Of a stretch of DNA of 64,000 bases, positions 51,401-57,299 are shown piece after piece. The notes under the pieces were generated by a model that made no database searches, was not told where the DNA came from, and was given only the letters and a program-made list of their open reading frames with translations. Positions within the stretch are counted from its first letter, which is position 1; each line of letters starts with the position of its first letter. This DNA is from Meandrina meandrites (taxonomy: Eukaryota; Cnidaria; Anthozoa; Scleractinia; Meandrinidae). A program made the position numbers and the translations under genes. The stretch is taken from contig OY855912.1 in assembly GCA_963693305.1 (NCBI GenBank), positions 6,746,001 through 6,810,000 of the forward strand, in the 5' to 3' direction.

Positions 51401-54332
51401 AAACTTGTCAAAAAGATGTCAAAAACTTTGTTTGGTGGCTACGGTTGGAGGCGTTTGACTGTAAGCCCTTCTTAATATACTTGATTTGACTTGGCAAGCA
51501 TCTTGTGTCTTGAGCTTAAGTATAATTTATGCAAAATTTAAAAGCGAACAGCAGGATACTGGGACATAATTAGCAATGGTGTTCTGCAGATGTCAATTTT
51601 CTATGAGAGCAAATAGGAGATGTCTGCACACAGGCTAGATATAATTCAGCTGCAGATAGCCAAATTCACATAAACACTAGTTCGTTATTAACTGAACAGA
51701 CAATTATTACAGTTTGTTCGTAAACTACATATTGACATGAAATCTTATTTGAGCACATTTCCTGTCTTTGATTGCAACATATACTGTATCTTCAAAAACA
51801 AAACACAGTATCACATGATAAGTATATTTAGAATCTACAACCAAAACCAACATTTCATGCAAATATGGCCTGAAAAAAAATTCAACAAACAAGCTTGTTT
51901 GTAAAATTTTGCCTGTTAAACTTCTCAGCCTTTTGACACTGACAGCATAATTCATACAAATCTCTACTTCACCCAGATGATGATCACTAGCATGCAAAGC
52001 CAAGTCCATTTATTGTTTAGCCTGTTCTGACGATTACTGACTGCTTAAAATTGAACAAAAAGAGAGGGTCTGTAACGCGTGTTTCAAATACCCATTTGGG
52101 GTGATGACAGTTTGGAATGAAAACATATTCTTGAATCAACCTGTCTGAATGCCGAGATCCATAAGCTGATTATACATGTACTTGGCTTAACCCTGTGGGA
52201 ACTCTAAATGGACGTACAGACATAAATGGAATAAGTGTGTTGCTTTGACTGGTGAACGGAAAAGGTGTGTTGTTACTTAAATACTTTAATTTAGTTTTGT
52301 CAAAAATTTTACAAACAATTTGAAAAAACTAATTTCCAACAGAAGGAAAACGGTTTTTCAAAATTTCAAACCAACACCAAATTAAACCACAACATAAATA
52401 TACCGATCATTGTTTACGACAGAGTTTAATTTGCCGCTCTATTGTTTTAACCCTGTGAGCATTTCAACCACAAGACAAAGCAGTTAGCCAGTGAAGTCAA
52501 AACAGATGGAAGTCGTTTAGATTAAGTGGCATTATGGAATACGGATTCAAGTGGAGTTGTGCGTAAACAATAAAAATAAATTACAACCAATATATACTGA
52601 TATTGACTACTCAAAGCCATAAATGTCATATAAGGCCTAATACAGCAGTGAAAGATAAAAATAAATTTGCTGAATCATTATATGCTTTTGCTGATAAGAA
52701 ATCCACTGAGCTGTGTTGAGTTCATAGAGTTCAAATTTGGTAATGCGAAACCAAAAATGTTGTTTTATAAATACATCTTCCTCTCTTGTATTTTGTGTGT
52801 ACTTGTTTGTGTTTGTTTGCTTGTTTTTATGTTTTAGAAATGTGATTACCGGCATATCACTTTGGTGTTTAGAAGTGTAATCCAAGAGTAGATGCCAGAA
52901 TAAAGTACATGCTTGTAAAAGGAATCGATAGTATCAAATGTGACGTTCAAGATATTGACACGCGCGAAATAAAACTGCGTACAAAAAGTTGAGAATTTAG
53001 GCCAATATAATGTAGGTAGTGTCAAAAAACTACAATAAACAAAAAGTTTATGACACGCGACCCAAGCAAGTTCTTGAATTTTATGCCAATAATGCCTAAA
53101 AATATAAACTATAAACTCGCTGGTAAAGCCATTTGTAAGCGGGTTTAATTTAAAAGTGTGCGAGTTCAAATTGAAACAACAGGAACCTTGTTGGACAGCA
53201 ATATTGACAGATGGAAAGCCTTTTAAATCGTATTGTCAAATACAAAGTAAGTAATACGTATATTTGCACAATTGACAACAAAGTGCATTTTCTTTCAGCT
53301 TCTGATCGTAGCTCGAATATCAATAAAAGCATAAAAATACAAATTCAGCAACCACAAATTACATGTAAAGAAACAGTGAAAGTGATAATTGCGCGCGTGT
53401 TCGACACGGAAACCTTTCCAACACACAGGCAGTTTTCAAGATATAATAAAAAGATCTCATGATGTCAAAATGATTGGCGAATAGCTTTTCTTCTGCCAAG
53501 TTTAGTTAACTCGTTTAATACGCATATCTTAAATATTTATCGTCCTGCTAATCGAATCAACGAGCAGCTTGAGTGATGGTTATTTCAAATACCCACTGCA
53601 TGATCGATAAAGTCCTATGTGATCAGACGAACGATAGAGTTCGAAGTCAAATCAAACTTGACGCAATAGTCAGGAAGCCGAGATGAACAAAAACTGAGCA
53701 ATTAGCGATGCTTTGAATATAAACGTCTACCAGCGAAACAGCAGCTGCATGAAAAGAAATCACTTCGAAACTGACTCGAGCCAACAAACTGATTTGTTTT
53801 TGTCGTTGAGTGAAGACCTAAATGATAACTTCTGGTTTTCTCTTGAAAATCCGACATTTACGACTATATAAGACAAGTTATCATAAAAATCATAAAGTGT
53901 AATGGAACAATTTATATTGAAATGCATAAAATGAGGGCTAGACAGGATACTCACGTATGAAATCATCGTCATGTTGAAAGCTGCGGCGTTCCTAGCCGCT
54001 GTTTGACAATTACACCCAGGCCCTATGAAGGCTTGTATTCCAGAATTAATTTGATTTAACTGTTCATGGACTGCAATCAATTCGTCGCATTTTGTGTCTT
54101 TCCATACAAATGTCACATTATAATCGGCCAAAAGCGTCGGGTCGGCGTTTAATCTTTCCACGGCAATTGTCATCGCTGCGGCGAAGTTAGCTCCGCGGTT
54201 AAAGTCGGTTGAGAAGCGAGGTATCACTTTCGAGTACGGGATAAGGAGGCCTAACTTGTACTCGCGCTTTTCTGCCAAGGCTAAATAGTTTATCATTACG
54301 GTAAAAACAATAAACACTGCGGAGGACGCCAT
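26071..54332 (-). CDS. Receptor (membrane) guanylate cyclase, natriuretic peptide receptor-like; 23 coding exons, 1161 aa
   Basis: Predicted single-pass receptor that makes cGMP from GTP when an extracellular ligand binds. Residues 1-25 form a signal peptide. About 25-500 is an ANF-receptor-type ectodomain with ten N-X-S/T sequons. About 503-525 is the membrane helix. About 561-838 is a kinase-homology domain with Lys596 (VAKLPK), HGNLKSSN at 685-692 and DFG at 705-707; the catalytic Asp of HRDLK is replaced, so it should be a pseudokinase. About 838-884 is the dimerisation helix and 885-1090 the cyclase domain: metal Asp911 (FSDIVGF) and Asp955 (GDAYMVV), guanine-selecting Glu951 and Cys1024, Asn1031 and Arg1035 (VNTASR). 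The 1161-aa length is near the family norm of about 1050-1150. I chose the ATG at 54332 because the upstream in-frame GTG and TTG are unlikely eukaryotic starts and a G sits at -3 and +4. All 22 introns are GT-AG with compatible phases. The domains are read directly; ligand and orthology are unknown. Confidence 0.95.
26862..26953 (-). CDS. Receptor guanylate cyclase exon 22: end of cyclase domain
   Basis: Codes residues 1042-1072: [20 protein letters not shown] then [10 protein letters not shown]. The 'RIH+S..T...L' and 'ERGEV..KGKG' elements close the catalytic fold. Acceptor TATTCTTCAG, donor GTAAGA, phase 0. Confidence 0.94.
27276..27382. repeat. Dispersed third copy of the 119-bp repeat (intron 21)
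   Basis: GTGTAGCAGCTCTCGTAAGC, then GCTAGGGGCATTGTTC and TTTGTTCTATT match the tandem units at 31.4 kb with scattered changes. Same strand orientation. Confidence 0.75.
27673..27771 (-). CDS. Receptor guanylate cyclase exon 21: cyclase active site
   Basis: Codes residues 1009-1041: [20 protein letters not shown] then [13 protein letters not shown]. Cys1024 is the second guanine-selecting residue; Asn1031 and Arg1035 stabilise the transition state. The full set predicts an active homodimeric enzyme. Acceptor TATCACAG, donor GTTTGT, phase 1. Confidence 0.96.
27974..28027. repeat. (AAAT)n microsatellite (intron 20)
   Basis: About 13 copies of AAAT with one G substitution (AATG). Confidence 0.9.
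28846..29023 (-). CDS. Receptor guanylate cyclase exon 20: cyclase active site
   Basis: Codes residues 950-1008, starting [19 protein letters not shown], with Glu951 (guanine recognition) and Asp955 (second metal ligand), then [13 protein letters not shown] and [10 protein letters not shown]. Acceptor TTGTTCAG, donor GTAATT (phase 1). Confidence 0.96.
29309..29377 (-). CDS. Receptor guanylate cyclase exon 19: cyclase domain
   Basis: A 23-codon, phase 0 exon reading [20 protein letters not shown] then VYK. It is the 'VV.LLNDLYT.FD..I..+DVYK' helix of class III cyclases. Acceptor TTTTGCAG, donor GTAAGA. Confidence 0.95.
29512..29620 (+). repeat. SINE body fragment in receptor intron 18
   Basis: CTCTCCACCCAGGGGTATAA, then TGCTGGGGAGTAACCTGCGA, correspond to the middle of the SINE at 41 kb. 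No tRNA-like head remains, and a short duplication (CCACCCAGGGG twice) is present. Confidence 0.55.
29798..29974. mobile_element. Foldback MITE with about 65-bp inverted ends (intron 18)
   Basis: The left arm begins CCTTATTCCAAAATGGCCGA and the right arm ends TCGGCCATTTCGGAATAAGG; inside, GTTAATTGGCCCTCATT pairs with AATGAGGGCCAATTAAC. It ends 53 bp from exon 18. Confidence 0.8.
30027..30150 (-). CDS. Receptor guanylate cyclase exon 18: cyclase domain start
   Basis: Codes residues 885-926: [20 protein letters not shown] then [27 protein letters not shown] carries the first metal-binding Asp (911). The junction gives LPGPVAEQ where relatives usually have Arg or Lys before P/S; the Gly is a mild oddity. 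Acceptor GCATTGCAG, donor GTATGG, phase 0. Confidence 0.95.
30713..30847. mobile_element. Foldback MITE with about 42-bp perfect inverted ends (intron 17)
   Basis: Left arm ATATGTTGTGGTTCAATTTT and on through TTTGAACC-type sequence; the right arm is its reverse complement ending ACCACAACATAT. TA-rich flanks (ATATATAT) suggest TA insertion preference. Confidence 0.8.
31114..31254 (-). CDS. Receptor guanylate cyclase exon 17: dimerisation coiled coil
   Basis: Codes residues 838-884, including [20 protein letters not shown] and [20 protein letters not shown], ending ERMLP. This is the near-invariant signalling helix between pseudokinase and cyclase domains. Acceptor TCAACAG; the donor GTATGT splits a Gly codon. 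Confidence 0.95.
31383..31620. repeat. 119-bp tandem duplication (intron 16)
   Basis: Two units, 31383-31501 and from 31502, share TAGTGTAGCAGCCCTCGTAA, GCTTGTAATTCTACTG and GCTAGGGGCATTG. A diverged third copy lies at 27276-27382 in intron 21. Confidence 0.85.
32072..32255 (-). CDS. Receptor guanylate cyclase exon 16: end of kinase-homology domain
   Basis: Codes residues 777-837 with [39 protein letters not shown] and VLVNNG. 'CW.E.PEERPDF' is the conserved end of the C-lobe. Acceptor GCTGTAG, donor GTAAGT, phase 2. Confidence 0.95.
32306..32481. repeat. Possible hAT-like MITE (intron 15)
   Basis: Ends CAGGGTCGGATCCAGGATTT and AAATCCGCCCCTG are imperfect inverted repeats of the CAGGGGCGGATCC kind seen in hAT-type elements. 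No 8-bp target duplication was seen, so the call is tentative. A C27 tract follows at 32493. Confidence 0.45.
32493..32519. repeat. C27 homopolymer (intron 15)
   Basis: Longest homopolymer of the window; in the receptor transcript it would be a G27 run. Confidence 0.9.
32878..33027 (-). CDS. Receptor guanylate cyclase exon 15: kinase-homology C-lobe
   Basis: Codes residues 727-776: [10 protein letters not shown], then [16 protein letters not shown] (the APE and DVYSF landmarks of the C-lobe). Acceptor ACATTTTAG, donor GTCAGT, phase 1 in and out. Confidence 0.95.
33334..33484. mobile_element. Foldback MITE (intron 14)
   Basis: Arms starting GGAAAATCAATTACCTGA and ending TCAGGTAATGGATTTTCC pair over about 65 bp, including CACGTTAAATTTCAC against GTGAAATTTAACGTG and CGATATCG. 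The loop is very short, so the transcript could form a long hairpin. Confidence 0.75.
33895..34065 (-). repeat. tRNA-derived SINE in receptor intron 14
   Basis: The head contains a box A-like TGGCCTAGTGG, an anticodon-arm-like GCTGGACTTATAATCCAG and a box B-like GGATCAAATCC, followed by a non-tRNA tail. The acceptor-stem halves do not pair, so it is not a tRNA gene. It sits about 40 bp from exon 14. Confidence 0.7.
34099..34261 (-). CDS. Receptor guanylate cyclase exon 14: pseudokinase loop and DFG
   Basis: Codes residues 673-726, with [20 protein letters not shown] and [14 protein letters not shown] replaces HRDLKPxN, so the catalytic Asp is missing, as in all receptor cyclases; DFG is kept. 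Acceptor TTCCTTCAG, donor GTTAGA, phase 1. Confidence 0.95.
34715..34786 (-). CDS. Receptor guanylate cyclase exon 13: kinase-homology
   Basis: A 24-codon, phase 0 exon: [20 protein letters not shown] then DIVK. It matches the 'DILEN..I+LD.MF+.SL..D+.' helix of the family. Acceptor TCTTCTTCAG, donor GTATGT. Confidence 0.95.
35033..35134 (-). CDS. Receptor guanylate cyclase exon 12: kinase-homology
   Basis: A 34-codon, phase 0 exon reading [20 protein letters not shown] and ending [10 protein letters not shown]. 'RHDNLNxFIGAC' and 'YCSRGSLQ' are diagnostic of receptor guanylate cyclases. Acceptor GTGACTAG, donor GTAACG. Confidence 0.95.
35578..35655 (-). CDS. Receptor guanylate cyclase exon 11: kinase-homology, Lys of VAIK-like motif
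   Basis: A 26-codon, phase 0 exon coding [20 protein letters not shown] and continuing LLELKQ. The Lys in VAK (residue 596) matches the ATP-site lysine of kinases, so nucleotide binding by the pseudokinase may be retained. Acceptor GTCTTCCAG, donor GTATTT. Confidence 0.94.
35851..36011. mobile_element. Foldback MITE (intron 10)
   Basis: About 160 bp whose ends GGCCTTTTTCCGAGTTGCCC and GGGTAACTCAGAAATGGCC are imperfect inverted repeats, continuing inward over TCATTTTCAAATGAGT-like sequence. Confidence 0.65.
36680..36760 (-). CDS. Receptor guanylate cyclase exon 10: start of kinase-homology domain
   Basis: A 27-codon, phase 0 exon coding an acidic linker ([17 protein letters not shown]). Its end takes the place of the glycine loop and joins directly to [11 protein letters not shown] in exon 11. 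Acceptor ATTGTAG, donor GTAATG. Confidence 0.88.
37225..37330 (-). CDS. Receptor guanylate cyclase exon 9: cytoplasmic juxtamembrane
   Basis: Codes residues 526-561: [20 protein letters not shown] then [17 protein letters not shown] basic stop-transfer stretch is followed by 'LWKIDY', a hallmark just before the kinase-homology domain. Acceptor preceded by a T14 tract; donor GTAAGT, phase 0. Confidence 0.93.
37428..37655. mobile_element. MITE, CAACCCTCCAAGT family, copy 1 (intron 8)
   Basis: 228 bp with inverted ends CAACCCTCCAAGT and ACTTGGAGGGTTG and internal palindromes built on TTTAGTCGCCATG. Closely similar to the copy at 39.8 kb. No target duplication was found. Confidence 0.75.
37847..37988. 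repeat. GGCCAACAGTCGGCCGACAAA-type minisatellite (intron 8; motif split here as GGCCAACAGT + CGGCCGACAA)
   Basis: Irregular copies of GGCCAACAGT, CGGCCGACAA and CAAATGGCCAAC recur over about 140 bp. Units are around 20 bp with variable spacing and both orientations, so local hairpins are possible. Confidence 0.6.
38293..38371 (-). CDS. Receptor guanylate cyclase exon 8: transmembrane helix
   Basis: A 79-nt exon coding residues 500-525. It contains the single membrane segment, [20 protein letters not shown]. Acceptor TTTTTTCAG, donor GTAAAT; phases 1 in and 2 out match exons 7 and 9. Confidence 0.92.
39189..39386 (-). CDS. Receptor guanylate cyclase exon 7: membrane-proximal ectodomain
   Basis: Codes about residues 434-499 with sequons NTS and NET, the motif [20 protein letters not shown] and a second cysteine (ELCPP); this Cys pair is the usual juxtamembrane loop. 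The acceptor after CTTTCCTCCAG is preferred. A second AG 6 nt downstream (CACTAG) would also keep frame and drop two residues. Confidence 0.85.
39785..40002. mobile_element. MITE, CAACCCTCCAAGT family, copy 2 (intron 6)
   Basis: 218 bp with the same ends as copy 1, flanked by the 5-bp direct repeat ATACA (39780-39784 and 40003-40007). This fixes the element ends and supports transposition. The interior holds TTTAGTCGCCATGGCGACTA. Confidence 0.8.
40381..40464 (-). CDS. Receptor guanylate cyclase exon 6: ectodomain
   Basis: An 84-nt exon coding about residues 406-433. It contains [20 protein letters not shown], matching the 'G..+.D.NGD....+.+.D' element that precedes the membrane-proximal part in these receptors. 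Acceptor TTTTTACAG, donor GTAAGT, phase 1 on both sides. Confidence 0.9.
40650..40856. mobile_element. Foldback element with nested palindromes (intron 5)
   Basis: Arms of about 75 bp (40650-40727 and 40783-40856) are reverse complements. Each contains the palindrome GTTTCTATTGAGTTATAGAAAC or its complement (given here as its halves GTTTCTAT and ATAGAAAC). A further copy of the palindrome stands alone at 40522-40545. Confidence 0.7.
40920..41257 (-). repeat. tRNA-derived SINE in receptor intron 5, with an internal C18 tract
   Basis: The head has a box A-like TGGCCTAATGG and a weak box B (GGTTTGAGCAC); the body reads TTGGGCAAGATAGAG, GGGATGGACTAGTATCCC and GGCCTGATGGGCTACTA, a body shared by many metazoan SINEs. 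A poly-C run (plus strand 41019-41036) interrupts it. A related fragment lies at 29.5 kb. Confidence 0.7.
41854..42004 (-). CDS. Receptor guanylate cyclase exon 5: ectodomain
   Basis: Codes about residues 356-405, starting [20 protein letters not shown], a classic ANF-receptor helix ('YDAVxLYAxAL'), with sequons NRS and NRT. Acceptor CATGTAG, donor GTGAGT (phase 1). Confidence 0.92.
42241..42472. mobile_element. MITE with TACTTATTTT ends (intron 4)
   Basis: Ends CCTTGTTGTTACTTATTTT and AAAATAAGTAACAATAAGG are imperfect inverted repeats; inner sequence is AT-rich with TTCGCGAAAAT. No coding capacity. Confidence 0.55.
43259..43451 (-). CDS. Receptor guanylate cyclase exon 4: ectodomain
   Basis: Codes about residues 291-355 with [20 protein letters not shown], matching the conserved 'KEAFQALLVV' region, and sequons NKT and NGS. 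The acceptor was chosen at TTCATTCAG because only this AG keeps phase with exon 3; an earlier AG 10 nt upstream would break the frame. Donor GTAAGT, phase 0. Confidence 0.85.
43789..44057. mobile_element. MITE with about 43-bp inverted ends (intron 3)
   Basis: The left end starts AAGCCAGGTTCTTATATGCT and the right end finishes AGCATATGAGAACCAGGCTT, with further pairing inward (CTACCTGCGAAATAGC against GGCTATTTCGTAGGTAG). 269 bp, non-coding. Confidence 0.7.
44548..44800 (-). repeat. 3' LTR of the intron-3 retrotransposon
   Basis: 253 bp beginning TGTGTCAGACTG on the minus strand, immediately after the polypurine tract at 44801-44811. It is the same length as the 5' LTR and close to identical, including the internal 27-bp duplication. 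Confidence 0.82.
44801..44811 (-). other. Polypurine tract of the LTR element
   Basis: AAGGGGGGAAA on the minus strand abuts the 3' LTR and would prime plus-strand DNA synthesis in an intact relative. Its position fixes the LTR boundary at 44800. Confidence 0.75.
44858..46471 (-). CDS. Chimeric gag-protease-integrase ORF of the deleted LTR element (537 codons)
   Basis: Taken from the ATG at 46471 ([10 protein letters not shown]); an upstream GTG is unlikely. Order: a gag C-terminus; the CCHC zinc knuckle [14 protein letters not shown]; protease start [12 protein letters not shown]; protease flap region [14 protein letters not shown]; then a jump within [12 protein letters not shown] into the integrase core with [10 protein letters not shown] (second catalytic Asp) and GQTERFNQT (Glu); then [10 protein letters not shown] and a GPY-like C-terminus ([17 protein letters not shown]). 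Missing are gag's N-terminus, the protease second half, RT, RNase H, and the integrase zinc finger and first Asp. It cannot transpose alone, yet has no stop codon. Expression is unknown. Confidence 0.85.
   Translation of the reverse strand: MAREVREALQPLTNSRSVATGGNVPGSGVSSGYGMDSLELPTCYRCGQEGHLRRGCRNPPIGSNSFEQSGNGNGPLMRGSKPEAVTQEQPHPVLDALIGDANECVAYLNGHPRLALLDTGSQVTSISEQEVPFLGYVELDVSFPRTEAGIDNIFQTHVLVVTDSFTKNSWAFPTRNQQAPTVVKLFWEKILVNFGFPQRLHSDQGRDFESRIIRDLCKVVGIEKTRMTPYHLQGNGQTERFNQTLLGMLGTLDADKKNDWPEYVLPLVHAYNCTRHSSTGYSPYLLMFGRPPRLPFDVSLGVAFDNGGTQPYTVYAENLRTRLKHAHDLAAQNARKKAESSKKRYDVQASPGVRNLSSRGKSKLKDRWEDTPYLVSGRVGNLPVYVVQQEGTGKKRTLHRNLLLPYHVPHETSPATVATRTDPGPRNQSLGHPDTTHPADVNYDEGHKELEPIAVVATEDSILNSDASPFVPAAVEYQPLEDPPPEDVLPSGPESAGTTDDAEHVGPVAAVTTRSERAIHPPDLEFSYGVLRAWLGD
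46504..46577. repeat. Two exact tandem copies of a 37-bp unit inside the 5' LTR junction
   Basis: The unit beginning GGTCTGTCAACCGTTCTTCA occurs at 46504-46540 and again at 46541-46577 without change, just where a primer-binding site would be expected. It may mark the breakpoint of the gag deletion. Confidence 0.85.
46580..46832 (-). repeat. 5' LTR of the intron-3 retrotransposon
   Basis: 253 bp beginning TGTAACAGACTG on the minus strand. It contains a 27-bp direct duplication around 46607-46662 (unit ending TGTAAATGGGCTT on plus). It differs from the other LTR at about six positions by eye, including the bases right after the initial TGT. Confidence 0.82.
46901..47081 (-). CDS. Receptor guanylate cyclase exon 3: ectodomain
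   Basis: Codes about residues 231-290, including [20 protein letters not shown] and [13 protein letters not shown], the helix-strand unit that usually reads 'GMTNGDYVFF' in this family. Acceptor TTTTTCAG; the donor starts GTTGGT and leaves two bases of an Arg codon (phase 2). Confidence 0.9.
47787..48099 (-). CDS. Receptor guanylate cyclase exon 2: ectodomain
   Basis: Codes residues 127 to about 230 with [13 protein letters not shown], the conserved signature of ANF-receptor ligand-binding domains, and the sequon NWT. The acceptor is a T-rich tract ending in TAG; the donor is GTAAGT (phase 1). It is separated from exon 1 by the longest intron, 5.9 kb. Confidence 0.92.
48541..48562. repeat. 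C22 homopolymer (intron 1)
   Basis: Twenty-two C; would be a G22 run in the pre-mRNA. Confidence 0.9.
48652..48702. repeat. GGAT/GGT-rich microsatellite (intron 1)
   Basis: Runs of GTGGATG and GGATGGAT units, imperfect. Confidence 0.75.
51015..51461. mobile_element. TA-flanked TIR element, 447 bp (intron 1)
   Basis: Ends CAGTCAAGCGCGTCGAACCG and its near complement CGGTTGGAGGCGTTTGACTG, with about 90 bp of inverted similarity (TTTTTGACATCTTTTTGACA). TA is on both sides. The TTACAGT...ACTGTAA ends recall the 1081-bp twins, suggesting the same transposase class. Confidence 0.75.
53955..54332 (-). CDS. Receptor guanylate cyclase exon 1: signal peptide and start of ectodomain
   Basis: Codes residues 1-126. 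It begins [20 protein letters not shown], a hydrophobic signal peptide, followed by [11 protein letters not shown], typical of the first strand of periplasmic-binding-protein-like ANF-receptor domains. A GPGCNC motif and the sequons NVT and NMT follow. The donor is GTGAGT directly after a TAC codon (phase 0). Confidence 0.9.
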
Positions 54333-56789
54333 AACTCTTGTCAACACACTCTCAAACTGACCAGTATTGGATGAGATTTGAAGGCGACAGCGACCGGCTA
54401 CACACGAGTAATAGAAGGTGGATCCATCGTTGTTGGATGAAACTTTAAACTTCGCGTATAATCAAATGTTTTTTACCAGTCGACAAAACGTTCAATAGCC
54501 CGTCGGGCTATTATATTCTTCAGAATGATCGACTGCAACCCCAAGGTCGAGTTTTAGTCAAGTTCCGAGATCGGATTCTTTTGTAAATGCGATGTTTACC
54601 ACAAGTTTAGGACAAAACAACAACATGGATGAGCAGAGCAAACGGCATGGTCTCGGTTGAAGTTTGGCAAATCACTTCTCCGCTTTTCCGTATTTCCATA
54701 ACAGTGTGGTGCTGAGATTCAAAGGGCGGCCTTCCAACGTAACTGATTGACTTCTCAGAGAGTTACGGTTCGGTCGGCCTCATTTGAAAGGCATCCAGTT
54801 TACAGAGCTCATGAATAATACAAACTTGGCTTCGCTAGCAACAAGACTAGCTGTGTTGCGAGTATTGTCCAGCTAAACAGCTGTGGAGCACCAACAGGAT
54901 CTAAACAAAGCAAAAATCCTTTTACCTGCGGAAGGAAAAGAAAGCCGTCCGTAAAACAAGCAGATGAAGAAATGAGCATACTTGATGAGTTAAAATCTGT
55001 CAATACCGGAATCCCTTGGGAGCTCATACATTGGACACTTCGTTACGTAAACACCAAGAAACAAAGAGATCGAGATTTGAAAATTGGCACCGAAATGCCG
55101 TCAAAAGCGGCAGAAATAACACTTTGTTTTTCTTTAAAAATATACATTTGCCTTTAAAAGATTTCACTGTTCCAATTACACAGTGTAAATCTGTTCAGGA
55201 CCTCAACAACACAATCTGTAAACCATGTGTCCAGTTTGGAATATTCATTTCATTTCCAAAACTAATAAACGTGAGAGGTATATTCCTAAGAAAAATATTT
55301 TCGTACTTGTTTGATTCGCGATGAAACAGTCCTTTTCGTTTACGATGGGCGTGTTTTTAGTCTTTTTTTTTTCTTCTTTTTTTTTTGTTTTACCACAAGA
55401 ACCGTCGTGGTCCATACCGTTTACGGGACAGCGAAAATAATACGACTATTTTTTTGGCGCCAACAGCGCAATTTTTTTCTTGTCGTGATTTACTATACAC
55501 GCAGACGAAAACAGCACTAATCTTCTACCATTAAGGCGCTTCAAAGGGAACTAGCATTGGTTGATTGTTATTCTTTTTTTCGAGCAAAAAGAAAGCAAAA
55601 GCACCTAAATAATTAATCTTTGGCACTTTTTCTCCAGTCACTTCATTTTTCGTTTGGTCCGTAAAATATCTCTGTTTCACATTTTCTGTTTTCGATGGTT
55701 TGATTATTTCTACCTTTTATTCTTTTCTGCATTTTCTTTATTTTGTTTCTATTTTCGTTAAACCAGCATGGTTAGAAAGGACCAACGGGTAGAATATGTG
55801 GTTCGTTGATAATACGAGTTTGGGCGCCGTTTCGCTATTGATTTGGTATGAACAAAACGATATTCAGAAATATAGAAAATCTAAAAATATAGAGAAAAAC
55901 AGAGAAAGCACACGATAAAATTACCAAGCCGGAATTAATTGAATTATCGAAAACTAAAAATATCAAATAAAGAAATATTCTCAGCTCAGTTCACGGACCC
56001 GATTAACTAAGCAAAAAACGAAATGGCCGAATCGAAAGTGTCACGGATTAATATAAACACCAAGATAATTTTTTTCTAAATTACGTCTTAAAATCATGTT
56101 TGCGCGGTGTTTTTCATCATCGCCAAAATGTTTCTCTCAGCGGGAAGCATAAAACAAAGATTTTCAAGTTTTAAATTGATATGATTTCCTGTGTTCCTGT
56201 ATTCTATTACCATGTATTATATACTCATAAAAATTCTAAATTTAACTTAATTTTACAAACTGTCGCTGGAACTTGAAAGTTCCATCGATCAATAAGGCCA
56301 AAAAATCCCAAAAGCCACTTTTCGAATTGCCCCATTTTTCACGAGGACGTCATCGTAATTTCCGTTCTTTCCTGAAGGTGCTTAAAATGTTAAAGAATCG
56401 GCACGAAATAATGATTTAGAGTTATTAAGGCGAACTGAATATGTTAGCATTGCCCGGTAGTGTTTCCTTATAAGAGCAGTCGAGTAGAACTGACTTCCTG
56501 TATTTTTAACTTCGTGGTGGGTATGCAGATATGGGGACTCAAGAACTCTCGAATCTGGAGTCGAACATTGGTTCGAAAATCTAGTGTGTTTATTGGCGCA
56601 GACAAACAACTTGACCTGACCGGTAAAACAGGTTTGAGCAGCAAACATTTTTTGGTGACCGAGTACGGTGTTTAGATAAGTTTGAAACAGACGTACTTAA
56701 ATTCTGTTTGAGGTGTTGGCAAAAAAAGCTATTGTCTACCATGCAATTGGACACAAGTTTAAGAGATTGTTTCTGGTATTTTGCTTGTT
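54333..56789. other. Upstream region of the receptor gene
   Basis: The reading frame stays open for about 100 bp above the ATG without another ATG, which fits a 5' UTR. No clear TATA box or initiator was identified. Short frames elsewhere show no family signature. Confidence 0.5.
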
Positions 56790-57296
56790 CTTCCATTGTG
56801 GAAAGAGTTCAGAGAAAGGCAGCGCGATTCTGCGCGGGCAACTACAACCCCTATGCAAGCGTGACAGATATGCTTCAGGAACTTAATTGGGAAACCCTAG
56901 CCACGAGACGAAAAATCGCCAGACTACCCTTTATGTATAAACTCTCCCACAACCTTACGGATTTCTCAGGAACAGCCCATCTGAAACCAAATTATGAAAG
57001 AAGAACCCGTGGGAGCCACGATTTTAAATTTTTAGTTCCAAGATCAAAGAAAGATGTTTTTAAGTTTTCATTTTTTCCAAGAACAATCTGTGAATGGAAC
57101 TCCCTTCCAGATGATATTGTAAATATAACCTCTGTAAATAGTTTTAAATCTAAGTTAGTTAATAGTTTTTAATATTTTATTTTATTAGTTTTATTTAGTT
57201 TTTTACACTTTTAACATTCATTTTAGTTTTTAACGGTTGGTGTGATATCTGTAGATTTTTACCGACCAAATTAAATGTAGATGTAGATGTTAAATG
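56790..57296 (+). pseudogene. 5'-truncated LINE (CR1/L2-like), reverse transcriptase C-terminus and 3' tail
   Basis: The frame ending at 57172 carries RVQRKAARFCAGNYNPYASV, MLQELNWETLATRRKIARL, then RTRGSHDFKF and SFFPRTICEWNSLPDDI, the typical sequence after the RT domain of CR1/L2-type non-LTR elements. The sequence upstream of about 56790 in the same frame looks unrelated, so this is a classic 5' truncation. A short 3' region ends in an ATGTAG-type repeat (57276-57296), a common LINE tail. It is a dead copy. Confidence 0.8.
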
Positions 57297-57299
57297 TGT

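Larger units (their letters stand above)
48100..53954 (-). other. Intron 1 of the receptor gene (5.9 kb)
   Basis: The longest intron. It holds the GGAT microsatellite, the C22 tract at 48541-48562 and the 447-bp TIR element. Two stretches around 48590 and 50815 share TTTTTGAGTTATTTTTYCAAAA-like sequence (given as TTTTGAGTTATTTTT), and 49515 and 50225 share TGATGATGTTAC with GGGCACGTTT, hinting at an old duplication. The frames at 49663-50001 and 48754-49038 resemble nothing I recognise. Confidence 0.6.

Noticed and set aside
54333..54347. GTG or TTG start five codons upstream of the chosen receptor start
   Set aside because: Eukaryotic nuclear genes rarely use them; the ATG at 54332 has a good context and begins a textbook signal peptide.
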